Shown here one piece after another: positions 11,501-22,762 of a stretch of 64,000 nt of DNA (positions are counted from its first letter, which is position 1; each line of letters begins with the position of its first letter). The notes beneath the pieces were generated by a model. It made no database searches. It was not told the DNA's origin and saw only the letters and a list, made by a program, of their open reading frames with translations. Both the position numbers and the translations under genes were made by a program. Location: positions 4,477,501-4,541,500 of the forward strand of contig OZ014425.1 of NCBI GenBank assembly GCA_963965975.1, written 5' to 3'. The DNA is from Xestospongia bergquistia (Eukaryota > Porifera > Demospongiae > Haplosclerida > Petrosiidae).

Positions 11501-14500
11501 GTCAATACTGTGTTGCCTAATCAATATGTTTAACAAAATGAATTGATTAATAGTGAATGTAATTGTTTAAAGAGTTACTCATTACTTTAATTATAACAGT
11601 AGTAAGTGATGGCTACTCATAGAATGTCTGGAATATACTGTCTTTCTGTTATATGTCTTGCATTTCTTACTTGAAATAGATGATTGGAAGGTTGCTTAGC
11701 AACTAATGGAATGTGTGACTTTTCTGCTTTAGTTAATTCTGTTGTCATAGCAACTTTATAGTGGTTGTATTGGATTTCAAAATATGTTCCAAGCTACGGT
11801 TTGGAATGATGCTAGTATGTGATGTTATAGTGATGACGTCATATTAATTGGAAGTCAGATCATTCTTAGACTACTATAGTAACTAATGAGATGGAATGGT
11901 TAAATGCATGGATGTGATTGATGAATTCTTGTTATTTAATTATAGGATGATGATGAAATATTTATAGAAAGTGACGACGAATTCATGGATGCTAGAAAAC
12001 CATATCGATCCAAGTGAGTTATCTAATGGTCCACTTCTATATCACTGTTATTCAATGGATCTATCTAGAACTCCCAGCTTAAGAACTGTACTTACTTAGT
12101 AGAATGTATTTAATATGATATAGTTTAAATTGTATATGGTATCTGATTCACTTCATGAAGTCGGGAGTGCCCCTGAACTATGTAGAACTTTTGAATAATT
12201 TTTATGGTGTAATGTGGGGGTAGATAGAAAAAGAATTAGTGGTCACCAACCCCACCATCATATGTCACAGTTTTTCTACCTCCTCCTCTTTGGTCACACT
12301 CCGCTATTGTTGTATACATTGTTTTATACACACTTCCATTACATTGATTTGTAAGAATGACATTGTTAGCATATTTAAGACACCATTTGTTTTGAGATGA
12401 TTTTTCAGTGTAATAAACTATAATATACATGTTATGACTGGGATGACTAATATCATGTAGCTCATGGAATGGAAAGATTGAAAACATGATATATTAAAGT
12501 TTTACTGTGACATGATAGTGTCTCTTACATAATGATGTACATGTACGCACATCTAAATGTAGCAAAATAAAATTAGTTACAAATACAGACATTTTTATTT
12601 CTTTAACGGCTATGATTTTTTGGGGGAGGAGGGTTTTTCGTAATTATTTGACTAGACAGCCTGATCTAATTCAATTTAATTATAACAACCCTATCAGTGT
12701 TTGTTTAAAGAATTACTGTTTAATGTTACCATAGCAACTTGTTATTTGTGTACAAATGTGATTGTTGGCAAGTAGTGATTAGGGCAAATTTTTTACATGT
12801 TTTCTCTTAGCAACCATATTTGTAAGTTGGTTGCTGTAACAATATAATTATTTGACTAGACAGCCTCATCTGATTCAAGTAACCATCTATGTTCCTTGTC
12901 TTGTTTCATTTCTCTTATACTTAAAGTTATTTGACATGAGTTATAAATTATTACATAATATTGTTATAAATTATTACATAATACATTGACATCCCCTGTC
13001 TACATGTGTGGGTGTGTCTCTGTCTCTTTGTCTGTATATTCATCTATCCATCTACTATAATCTGTCCATTGATCTGTCCATTCATTCATCCATTTATTAT
13101 GTTTATCCATTTAGTAACGGTCCTTCCTGGGTCACTCATTCATATCCTCCTCCTCCCCAAACAAGACCGCCACGCCTATCTAATTTACCAAGAAAGGATC
13201 ATCGTAGTCCACCTGCTGGTGGCAACTCTGATGCCACACCTTCTCCATCATATACAAAATTTGGAAGTCCAGGTAAGACAAAGATGAGATAGAAAGAAAT
13301 ATTTTAATTTTTTATTTCGATTTAATCTCTAAAGGTAAGGCACATTCAGGAAGCCCCTCCCACAAAATATCCCCACCTACAATCACATCAACTTCTCCTT
13401 GTCCCTCTTCATCTTCTGAATCTTGTACCACGCCCACTAATGAGTTAGGAGAACGGGGATCACCCTCAGGAGCAAGTAGTTCCAGTATAAACAATGGTTT
13501 GAGTCTGCCGATCAAAAATGGATCTTGTAAACGTATTTCATATTCTCAGCCTGTTGATGGCAATTCAAGTGTTGTTGAAGCTGGCATATTACATTCCCCT
13601 CAATTGAAACGGTCGTCAAAATTTTCACTTGGCAAGCAAGGATCTCGAAGCAAATCTCTCCTTTCATTTCCAGCACGAAGTCAAAATAAACAAAGTTTTC
13701 TACAAAAGATATCGCCTTCAGTTGAGTCTAGGATAATGATGTTTGGGGGCGGGATCAAACATCAGCAACATATAAAGTATAAGTCAGGTCTAATGACAGA
13801 GAAGGAAAAGTATGTTTCCCTTCAAGAGAAGAGCACAATCAATGAACAGTTGAAAACAGAAGAACAGAAATCTCCAAGTTCTGATGAGAGAAAAAAGTCA
13901 CTACACACCATTGAATTTAGTGGGAAAAAAGATACACCAGAAGATACAAATCAGAACCAGTCCTCATTATCTGGTTTGTTTAGTTGTCTTTACTAGTTTG
14001 TTTTGTATGTTACTATAACTAGATAGCACATCCATAGCCTGATTCCTAAACCAAAATCCTCATACTCATACTACAATTTGTACTACTGTTTGATCAATAG
14101 TAGTTATTGTTATTTGAATAAATGTCATCATGATAATTTAGATTATCCTTTCTTCTCCAGAGTCCTTTAGTTCTTCTGACATTCAGCTCAGACCCTCTCA
14201 AGAGACTAAAGATACTGAACAGCTACCACCTCTTGCTGAAAATCACACTGACTTCTCTCCACTAGAGCAACAGCAAAGAGTAGACCAGATATCACCTACA
14301 TCCTCAATGGAAGAACTCTCTCAGATCAACCATCCCAATGAGGAACGTCCTCGTATTCGTCCTGAAGCCGTAGTACCTCCCCACAAGCACTCGGCTCAAG
14401 TACCTCCATTTTCTATCAACCACTCTCTATCTCACCATCCCTTAGCCTTCTCGACACAAGCTAGACACCAACAACAAGTGATACAACACAATACTTATGT

Positions 14501-17500
14501 AGCCCCACCCACTCAACCTATGGCTTCGTCATATCCTTTGTCTTTTACTATGACTCCAAAAACATCTTATTCTGTTGAACAACAAGACCAACAGTTATTG
14601 GTTCTCAAAGGCACCAGTAATGTACAACAACAACAACAACAACAACAACAGCCCTTAGACATTGTAACTACTAATTTGGCTCATAATGCTGCCGCTAATG
14701 GAGATGTTGTATTATTGGTAAGCGAAGTTGTTATTTAATCACTATGTGTGATAAGAATGATTGGCTGTTATTAATAGTTGTTTTAGTTGTTTTGTCTGAC
14801 TTTGCAAGGATGACTGGTCATCCTTCATCTTAGTTTGTTATTCGATTCATGTCCCATTATGTTTAATGAGCCATTCTCTTATTTATTACTTTGTAATTAA
14901 TTGATAAGGCCATAGAAAGTGTAACGTCATTAGAATATTTGTTAATGTAATAGATAATCTTCTCTCTGTCTCTCTCTCTCGCTCTCTCAGCATAAACTCA
15001 TTTCAGATGCTGAGGTAGATCCTCTCTCCCGAGATGAGTATGGTTCTACACTCTTACATACAGCAGCCACTTATGGTCAACTCTCAGCATTGCAACTTTT
15101 GTCAAAAGACTTGTCTTCATCTGTTCTACATTTAGCAGATAACAATTTTCTTACTCCTCCCTTACTAGCAATACAAGTGAGATATACATATATATAATTA
15201 ATACACATCACAGCATTTAATATGATTTATTTTAAAAATCATTATAACAGATGTACTAATTCTGTCACTTAATTGGGACTGTAATATCATCACACAGGTT
15301 GACTTACTGCTTGTATAACAACTCTTGCATGCGTCTAAATACATAAAAAATGTAAAATAAGATATTATTGTCACTGGATCACTCCTCTCTCTTTCATGTA
15401 ACTGTGATAGCTCTTACATAAGAGGATATATTATATGTGTGTCTATTACCTACCACATTGCTGTTACTATGAACACTATCAGACTATATATTATTAGTTT
15501 AATAAGGTTATCTGATTAGCTTGAGTAATTATTAGTACTTTAAACTAACAAGCTTTACTCCTCTAAAAGGGATATTTTCTTTTATAATGTATAATAGCAT
15601 ATAGTAATGTACTAAGCTTTGAACATGTGAAATTTACTACTTTGTCTGTCTGACTGTCTGCCTCAAAGACGGAAAATTTTGTTGTTAATTGTTTTTATTA
15701 ATTACATGTGGGTGATATGGTTTCAAAGCAGGCTATCTACTTTGAGCTGGTCTGCATCTCTTTTTAAAAATATGATAGAAATGTTGAGTTGTTTTAAGAC
15801 AAACTAAGAATTATTTATATTTAAGAGCGAGTGGTATTGATCTTAAACTTCAAATATGATATCTTGTAGTACTATCTTTGTTATTAGAACTGACAGTATG
15901 TACTTACTGCAATGTATTTGTTGTCTTCTCTTTAGGGAGGTCATTTGGAGTGTTTAAAATGGTTCATAGAAGAACAGGGTATTCCATTGACTGTTCCTGA
16001 TGCCGGGGGTGAGACCCTAATTCATCATGCAGCCTTCCATGGCCAGGTCAAATGTCTTGAGTACTTGCTTCACCGAGCTAACAAGTCGGGAGAATCAGTT
16101 TGTAAGTGTAGTTGTAATATTGATATTATTTTTATAATATTAACTTTAGCTTATACTGATGAGAGTGGTGTGACTCCAGCACATTTTGCTGCACAAAGAG
16201 GTCATCTTGATTGTCTGAGGGTAATGACCATGCATCCATTCATCCATGTATCTATCCATTCATTCACATATCTATCCATTCATCCATGTATCTATACATT
16301 CATTCACATATCTATCCATTCATCCATAAATCTATCCATTCAATTCATCCACATATCTATCCATTCATCCATATATCTACCCATTCATCCATATATCTAT
16401 CCATTCATCCACATATCTATCCATTCATCCATGTATCCATCCATTCATCCATACATCTATCCATTAAATCCTTATATCTATCCATCTACCATATCTGTTT
16501 ATCCATTCAATACAGTTATTCATTAATCGTGGTTTTGATGTGACATTACCAGATCATGAGAATATGAAACCATCAGATTGGGCAGATGCAATGGGTCAAC
16601 ATTCCTGTACACAATATCTCTTAATGTTTGAATTATGCTGGCAATTATCACGTGATGTATCAAGACTAACACAACAAGTAGAAACGTTAGTACTTGTATC
16701 AATACATTAACAATGATTTTGAGATCTCAATGATACTGATATCCTGGTCAATATTACTGATATCTCGATCATACTGATATCTCAATCAGTGATTATTACA
16801 GTTTATTTAAATATTCAGGTTACGTCAGGAGAAAGAACAACTTCTTGAAGTATTAAATATCAAAAATAAGGAACATCAATCAACTATAGTTAAACTACAT
16901 CAACAACACCAGGCAACTATACATAAGGTAGCTAAAATGAATGAATTGATATATAATGAATGGTTGGATGGATGGATGATAGAAAATAGATAAAATGGAC
17001 AGATATGGTGATGAGTTGCCGGAAAAGTTCAGTACAAAAATCAATCACTAATAAAAAAAGGAAATGACTAAAATTAAAAATTAAACTAAAAATTAAAAAT
17101 TAAATTAAAAATTAAAAGAGGCTAATTATTACTTCGTTAGGTACATGAGAAATATGCTGGTATTACAGTGTCAGCTCTCTTAAGAGGAAATAACAAAGAG
17201 ACGAGTACCTCTACTGGTCCCTCTACTGCTGCATTACCTGCCACATCATCTCAGACCCCCAATAAGGGACCCAGTCCTGTCCACAAATCAAGTGGAACTG
17301 GTTCCAGTCTTGTTAAGACAGGAGGAGGGAAGACTGCCGAGGGAAAAGAGAAAAAGAAGGTTAAGATTATTCCTGGTAAGATAATAGTTATATCAACTTT
17401 CTACATTGAGTCTTTTTTTACTGTAGAGCCACTAACTATTGAGGAGATACCATCAGGATCTCCACATGAAGTGCTACAGTAAGTTTTGTATGACAGCATT

Positions 17501-19252
17501 GTAGTACATTTACATTTAAGGATATATGTACATGAATGTTTATGGTAGATTGATGGGAATGAGTTTAAAATCTTAGTGATTTGACAATATATTAAATTTA
17601 AAATGTAGTTTTAACATGGAATATTTGTCACCATTTTTATTTTAGACGACAACTCAGTAACGTCGAGGAAAGACTTATCGCTAGTCGTGAAATGCGTAAG
17701 CTTCATCCTGTAATGGCAACCAGATCCTTCTCACCTTTCTCTCCAATTCTCAAAAGAATGACCAGCCAAGAAAATGAGTTGGAGAGAGAAGTAGAAAAGC
17801 TTAATAATGAGGCTGCTGCTGGGATGAAAAACATTGCTAAGTAAGTAAATGTTGCTAGGCAACTGCTATTGATATAATGATATTAGTTACACATATGATT
17901 TCATAAGAATGTACACAGTTGTTGAAGTTATTTGATGACGTTGGTCATGTAATACATAATAAGCACAGTAGTGCTTATTATGTAAGGGTGGCTTATATTA
18001 TAGTATTACAGCTATAGTGTATACTGATGCAGGGATTCATACAGGGGGGGGGGGGAACCTGGGATTTCCCCTCCCAAACTCCAGTTTCCCCCCCCAAGAA
18101 GTTTCACTTTGTACATAACAATAATGAGATTGATTAATAAAAACAATTTCTCTTCTTAAAGCATGCAGTCTTGTTATTTACAATAACCGTTTCCCCCCCT
18201 AAGAAAAAATCCTGTATGAATCCCTGTGATGGAAATGTAATTTTTACTTAACAATGTTTGCTTTTATTTCTTGCAGTGTGAAAGATCCAGGAGAGAAAGA
18301 AAAGAGGTCAGGCTCTAGAGTTACTTTCTCTTCTACACCAGAATATTTCACTGATTCTGGTACTAAAAGTGGTACTCAACACTTTAATGTGAGTGGTGAG
18401 AGCGTACATCATCACCACCTCTCTAGCCATACTCAATCACATGGTCTCCAGTCACTACCACAAGGGAATGCTCCTGATTCCTCTCGTTACTCTCATCATC
18501 AATCTTCACATTCCCCACAGTCACCACCACATGGGAATGTTACCGATTCATCCCGATATTCTCACCATCAACCTTCACATTCCCCACCACAAGGGAGCAG
18601 TACTGACTCCTCCCGCTATTCTCATCATCAACCTTCACATTCCCCACCACAAGGGAGCAGTACTGACTCCTCCCGCTATTCTCACCATCAACCTTCACAT
18701 TCCCCACAGTCACCACCACATGGGAATGTTACCGATTCATCTCGTTACTCTCACCATCAAACTTCACAATCACCTTCACATGTTAGCGACACTCAGAGAC
18801 ATTCAGTCCACAAGTCTCCTCAACACAAGTCGCAGTTACCCGTGATGAAAGGGGGAAGTCCCTCTCATTATGGTCATCATCATCATCACACCCAACATTC
18901 CTCTCAATATGGCCGGCCTAAAGAGAGAAGTGACTCTGCTCTAAATGCAGCACTACCATCATCATTCACTCCATCTCATGTGTCACAGTACAGAGTCAAA
19001 GATGTTAGCAACAAAACTACCACAGACCTACCACCTCAGCCTGGGTCTCAGTCTATCGGCTTGTCTAAGTCTCATACCTATACCAAGTTACAACAGCCTC
19101 CTACCACACTCTACCATCCTTCATCTAGTGTTACTCCTCATAGAACTTATGGCGGAGGAATTAAGGAAGGGGGAGGCCATCATCCTTTGAATGTTGCTTC
19201 TCATGCTAGTCCTCAACACAACATTAGACACTCTCCAAAGAAGTCTCTGTAA
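8591..19252 (+). CDS. Synphilin-1-like ankyrin repeat and coiled-coil protein
   Basis: Fifteen exons encode 1,268 aa: 8591-8683, 9106-9237, 11946-12013, 13115-13272, 13335-13973, 14161-14717, 14991-15176, 15936-16101, 16150-16220, 16516-16685, 16819-16927, 17141-17375, 17427-17478, 17646-17840, 18277-19252. All phases agree; the first exon uses a weak donor (GTGCGT), so the 5' end is the least certain. An acidic N-terminus and an S/P/Q-rich region precede ankyrin repeats (about 537-720; TLLHTAATYGQ, TLIHHAAFHGQ, TPAHFAAQRGH). These are followed directly by QYLLMFELCWQLSRDVSRLT and a coiled coil. In my recollection of synphilin-1 the last ankyrin repeat also runs into a coiled coil of this pattern (YLxxxExCxxLxxxVxxLT). 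The last exon has a H/S/P-rich tandem repeat. Probably a cytosolic scaffold. Other ankyrin families remain possible. Confidence 0.72.
9238..11945. other. Large intron 2 of the synphilin-1-like gene
   Basis: 2.7 kb, far longer than most introns in the window. An open plus-strand frame of 118 codons at 9500-9856 has no family motif and unlikely composition, and is taken as chance. There is a short GT tract near 10018-10032. No gene or element was recognised. Confidence 0.55.
12014..13114. other. Intron 3 of the synphilin-1-like gene
   Basis: 1.1 kb. Holds a short direct repeat (AATTATTTGACTAGACAGCCT near 12642 and 12844) and a minus-strand open frame of 83 codons (12236-12487) without recognisable domains. 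Towards the 3' end is a TCCATTCATCCAT-type repeat, like the larger one in intron 9. Confidence 0.5.
16221..16515. repeat. ATCCATTCATCCATxTATCT minisatellite filling intron 9
   Basis: About 15 imperfect units of roughly 18-20 bp built from TATCCATTCATCCATA occupy nearly the whole intron between exons 9 and 10 of the synphilin-1-like gene. Splice sites (gtaatg at 16221, acag ending at 16515) lie at its edges. Confidence 0.85.
18030..18226. mobile_element. MITE with 16 bp perfect inverted repeats in intron 14
   Basis: CAGGGATTCATACAGG at 18030-18045 is the exact reverse complement of 18211-18226. TGATG flanks both ends (18025-18029 and 18227-18231), a 5 bp target-site duplication. The 197 bp interior is non-coding and has G and C runs (18044-18055, 18088-18096, 18192-18199). 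It lies in the last intron of the synphilin-1-like gene. Confidence 0.88.
18460..18780 (+). repeat. Coding tandem repeat (SSRYSHHQ module)
   Basis: Inside the last exon of the synphilin-1-like gene, five units of about 57-72 bp encode variants of DSSRYSHHQPSHSPP. The two central units are almost identical at the DNA level, which points to recent unit duplication. Confidence 0.85.
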
Positions 19253-19601
19253 TATTAGTTCAATAATGAATATAATTTCAATGATTAATAATTTATTTAA
19301 ACTCAGCATCATTTCATTTTTCTTGCAATGATAATTGAAGTTATTTGTTGTACATGTATTTTGTCAGCCACTAAAACTCTAAATTTGATCAAATCATTTA
19401 ATTATTACTTTTCTGTTGGAATAATAAATCTGATGTCTTTTTTCTAAATTTTAAAAAAAAAGATTATCAGTTATTCTAATAAAAGACAAAGACAGTACGT
19501 GGAATTAAAAATTGGAACTATAATACAAATCAACTGGTTTGTCCATGAAATCATCAACTGGTTTGTCCGTGCAAACATCAACTGGTTTGTCCATGCAAAC
19601 A
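19253..19601. other. Convergent intergenic region
   Basis: Shared 3' region of the synphilin-1-like gene (plus) and the eIF4E3-like gene (minus). It contains AATAAA-like poly(A) signals on the plus strand (near 19421) and a 24 bp minisatellite at its right end. Confidence 0.6.
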
Positions 19602-19622
19602 TCAACTGGTTTGTCCGTGAGA
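19527..19622. repeat. 24 bp minisatellite across the eIF4E3-like stop codon
   Basis: Four units of CAACTGGTTTGTCCRTG plus a variable end. The eIF4E3-like stop codon (19602-19604) lies in the unit nearest the gene, so the other units are 3' UTR. Another minus frame through the array stays open. Confidence 0.85.
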
Positions 19623-21118
19623 TGGAGAAGAGTGTGGAGGTCTAACGGAGGGAGTTTGGAATATGGGACGAGGGGAAGGGTAATAGTGATAAGGAGAAAG
19701 ACCTGGGGGTGGGACAGGACCACCATACCGAGGAGGTGGTGGGCGATAAGGACGGGAGTGTGGAAAGTGCTGGTGTGTGGGATAGGAATGATAGGTGCGA
19801 GAGGAAGACTCGGAGAGTCTTTCTTTTGTAGCTAAAAGAAAGAGGATCAAGTAGTTTCTATTTGAGTACAATATTACTCACATGTGTAAAAGTCTCTTAT
19901 CTCAATACCAGGTAATAACTCTCTTACCCTTTCCATGACCTACAAGACGAGCATTCAAATGATTCAAGACAAACTAAGTCTAGTTAATACATCAGTATTA
20001 CTAATATTAGTAATTTTATTCATAAGTCACACATCCAAAGCAAGCCAGACATTTAAAAAATGAGATTTAAATATTTTTTAACACTAACGTTCATTCAATG
20101 GCCAATGTTTGTTTTCTCACAAGCAATACAACTCAAAGTGCACTTACTGTAGCTGATCTAACACTTGAAGCATTTTCATTCCATATTTGAAATTGACTTT
20201 CATACTCACGACTTTTAACACTCACTCCAACAACATCATCATCTATGACAAATTAGAAGGAGGTGTGGTCATTGTAGCAAAACATACCTTCAGCAGTGCA
20301 GTCTGCAAATTGCTCACCAATAGCAGCTAGTAGTAGTTCTAGCCATACCTTGACCTGTAAGTAAACTGATATTAACTGTTCAAGGTAAGTTACAATCACT
20401 TACAGTATCATCTTTTCTACATTTAAATGTCCATTGACCACCATGAATATTGTCATGATCCTCCCTATGTAATATAAACAATGATCATTTACATATTTAT
20501 CCTACACAAGTACATATCATTGGTATACTGACCACATTGGTCGTCTATTCTCGTTTCTCATTAAGTGGTAACATTCTCTCGAGTAAAGCTGATCAGCTGC
20601 TTTTATGTTATTGAAAACACTAAAAAATTCCTATGAGGAAGCATACAATTATCAATGATTCCTTTGAAATATAACATACATTGATAGATTGGACAGTGTA
20701 GAGTGAACGAAGACCCTCCGAGAAGTCTCTTGGATCAGCAGGTACGCCATAACTGTACTGAGGTTGTGTAGATGTCCTAAAAAGAATAAAGAGAGAGATG
20801 AATAAAATGCAAGCCTCTTTACCTCTGAAACCAAAATGTCCAAGGAGTTGATAGAGGTGGATCATCAGGATCCCAGCCTTTTTCTTGTCTCTTTTGATCC
20901 ACACTTTTTAGTTCCTCCAGTGCTTTAGGAGATAGTCTGGGGGAGGCAGCCCTCCTTGTAGGATCTAACTCTTGTTGTACAGCTAACAGTCTTTCTGGTG
21001 CTGGTGAGCCATCACGAGAGCTGACAGGTGACCGACTATCCGGTGTAGACTTGCCTGAAAATCGAGCTTCTCGTTTAACCAGTCCAGGAGAAGAAGAAAG
21101 TCCTTCTCCAGACGCCAT
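19602..21118 (-). CDS. EIF4E3: eIF4E family protein, class III (eIF4E3-like)
   Basis: Eight exons encode 333 aa: 20823-21118, 20680-20776, 20533-20630, 20404-20464, 20288-20354, 20148-20242, 19882-19939, 19602-19831. All phases agree. The core (about 88-258) follows eIF4E3: STPWTFWFQR, LYTVQSINEFFSVFNNI, YHLMRNENRRPMWE, GGQWTFKC, VWLELLLAAIGEQF, DDVVGVSVKSRE and IWNENAS. eIF4E proteins bind the mRNA 5' cap and regulate translation. As in class III members, the region of the first cap-stacking Trp has no obvious Trp, whereas RPMW keeps the second. A Ser/Pro-rich N-terminus (about 85 aa) and a Pro/Tyr-rich C-terminal tail (RPPPPRYGG, PYHYYPSPR) are additions to the core. The start is 81 bp from that of the divergent membrane-protein gene. 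Confidence 0.88.
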
Positions 21119-21199
21119 TGTGGTTAAGAATCGTTAACGCCCCTGAATTTAATATTAAATTTTAATAACCACACCCACTAAGTTCTACTAGAGTCCACC
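21119..21199. promoter_or_regulatory. Candidate bidirectional promoter (eIF4E3-like / membrane protein)
   Basis: Only 81 bp separate the divergent start codons at 21118 (minus) and 21200 (plus), so the two genes almost certainly share control sequences or have overlapping 5' regions. No TATA element is evident; a CCACACCCAC motif (GT-box-like) lies at about 21169-21178. Confidence 0.5.
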
Positions 21200-22448
21200 A
21201 TGTTAGCTTCAGCTGTACCTACTGCCGTGCTATTACTCCATTCAGTATTGCAGTTAGGTAAGAAATCTATCAAAAATATTCTCATTTATTTAGAGTGTTT
21301 TTTTACAGCTTTTGCTGACATTGATGATGAATTATATGACAATTATACTGACTCATGGCTCAACTCTACAACTGAAATCTATCACGTGACCAACACACTG
21401 AGTACAACTCCTTTAATGACACGAAAATCATTTTCCGTCACCACTTCTGTGATATCTTTTATATCTCCATCGTCATCTTCCTTCACCATTTCTGTGTCTC
21501 CATCATCTTCTCTTGGTACCTCTGTGTCTCCATCATCTTCCCTCACCAGTTCTGTGATGTCTTCTGTGTCTCTATCATTGACTAGTTCCTCATCACATTC
21601 CCATTTCTCAAATAAAAATCGCACCTCCACAACTACCACACCCACTCAAACTACCACACCTACTCAACCTACCACACCCACTGATTCGGACCTATCAATT
21701 AAATCACGTCTTATACTCTACATCACAATACCTCCATTGTGTTTATTAGTACTTATTGTCATTATTGTTGCCATAGTAAGTTATTACCATTGGCAATTTC
21801 TGCATGTAAACCATGTTCAATATAATGATTTTAATTAATTGATACCTTTATTTTAAACCTACCTAATAATACACTGACTATAGTAAAATAATATATTGCT
21901 ATGGCAACATTGTTAGTAACATAATATATTGCTATGGCAACATTGTTAGTAACATAATATATTGCTATGGCAACATTGTTAGTAACATAATATATTGCTA
22001 TGGCAACATTGTTAGTTACATAATACATTGCTATAGCAACATTTGGAACATCCACTTTGTACTTTATTTTAACTACATTTGTTATCTTTCAGGTACTATG
22101 TATAAGGAGATATAGAAGGTAAGTCAAATATCTATCTGTTGCTTGATGGAGTCTCTCTCTATCTCTCTCCCAGAATGAGAAAACTAAGAATGCACTTGAT
22201 GCCACTCCATAATTTGGAGGGAAGTGATGAGGAAGAGGAAGAATATGACGATGATGATGATGACAGAGAAGCTGCATTCACGGTACTATCATAAATTTCA
22301 CTTTCAATATCAACATTATAATCAGTTTATATTACTACACTATTAATAGTAAAAAATACATTCATTATAATAAACAGTCTCTCTCTCTCCATTAAAGATA
22401 TCATCAACTGAAGGACGGCAACCTATCTTACAATTTGCTGAAACTTAA
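21200..22448 (+). CDS. Single-pass mucin-like membrane protein, unknown function
   Basis: Five exons encode 236 aa: 21200-21257, 21309-21775, 22093-22118, 22174-22282, 22398-22448. Phases agree. A hydrophobic N-terminus (about 1-22) looks like a signal peptide. A short acidic stretch with N-glycosylation sites (NYT, NST) is followed by about 100 residues rich in Ser and Thr (repeated SPSSS and TTTPTQ), likely an O-glycosylated stalk. A transmembrane helix lies at about 153-178 (ITIPPLCLLVLIVIIVAI). It is followed by a basic stop-transfer (CIRRYRRMRKLR) and a short acidic cytosolic tail (GSDEEEEEYDDDDDD). I recognise no family. Likely a type I plasma-membrane protein with an extended extracellular stalk; ligand and function are unknown. 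Confidence 0.75.
21888..22040. repeat. 33 bp minisatellite in intron 2 of the membrane-protein gene
   Basis: About four and a half units of ATTGCTATGGCAACATTGTT plus TAGTAACATAATAT, the last one diverged. Confidence 0.85.
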
Positions 22449-22762
22449 TAAATATAATACAAAAGATTGATACACCTAATATTAGTGACCAATTTTGTTT
22501 GTATTGAGGTGAGCTTTATAGAATTTATTATTCTTTGTTATACTATATCATGACATATGATGTCATACCACCACATTGTATTGTTTTTATACACAAAATT
22601 TGATTATCAAAATTAGTATTACCTGATGAATAACTTAGTAATAAATTTAGTAATATTGCTCAAATTTAAAGTTTTTTTCTTTTTTGTACATTAAGAAAAT
22701 AATAGACTAATAATGAATCAAAATCTAATGATATTAAAATACTATAATATACAACTACATAA
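22449..22762. other. Convergent 3' region between membrane-protein gene and GCP2
   Basis: AT-rich 314 bp with no coding signal. It contains the 3' ends of both genes; no further element was seen. Confidence 0.6.

Noticed and set aside
12236..12487. Minus-strand open frame of 83 codons in intron 3 of the synphilin-1-like gene
   Set aside because: Not obviously low complexity, but no family, promoter or continuing exons could be recognised. Kept only as a note.
16211..16543. Open frames reading IHPCIYPFIH repeats
   Set aside because: Translation of the intron 9 minisatellite; the real exons 9 and 10 lie on either side.
18393..18845. Second open frame over the coding tandem repeat
   Set aside because: A shadow produced by in-frame repeat units of the real last exon of the synphilin-1-like gene.
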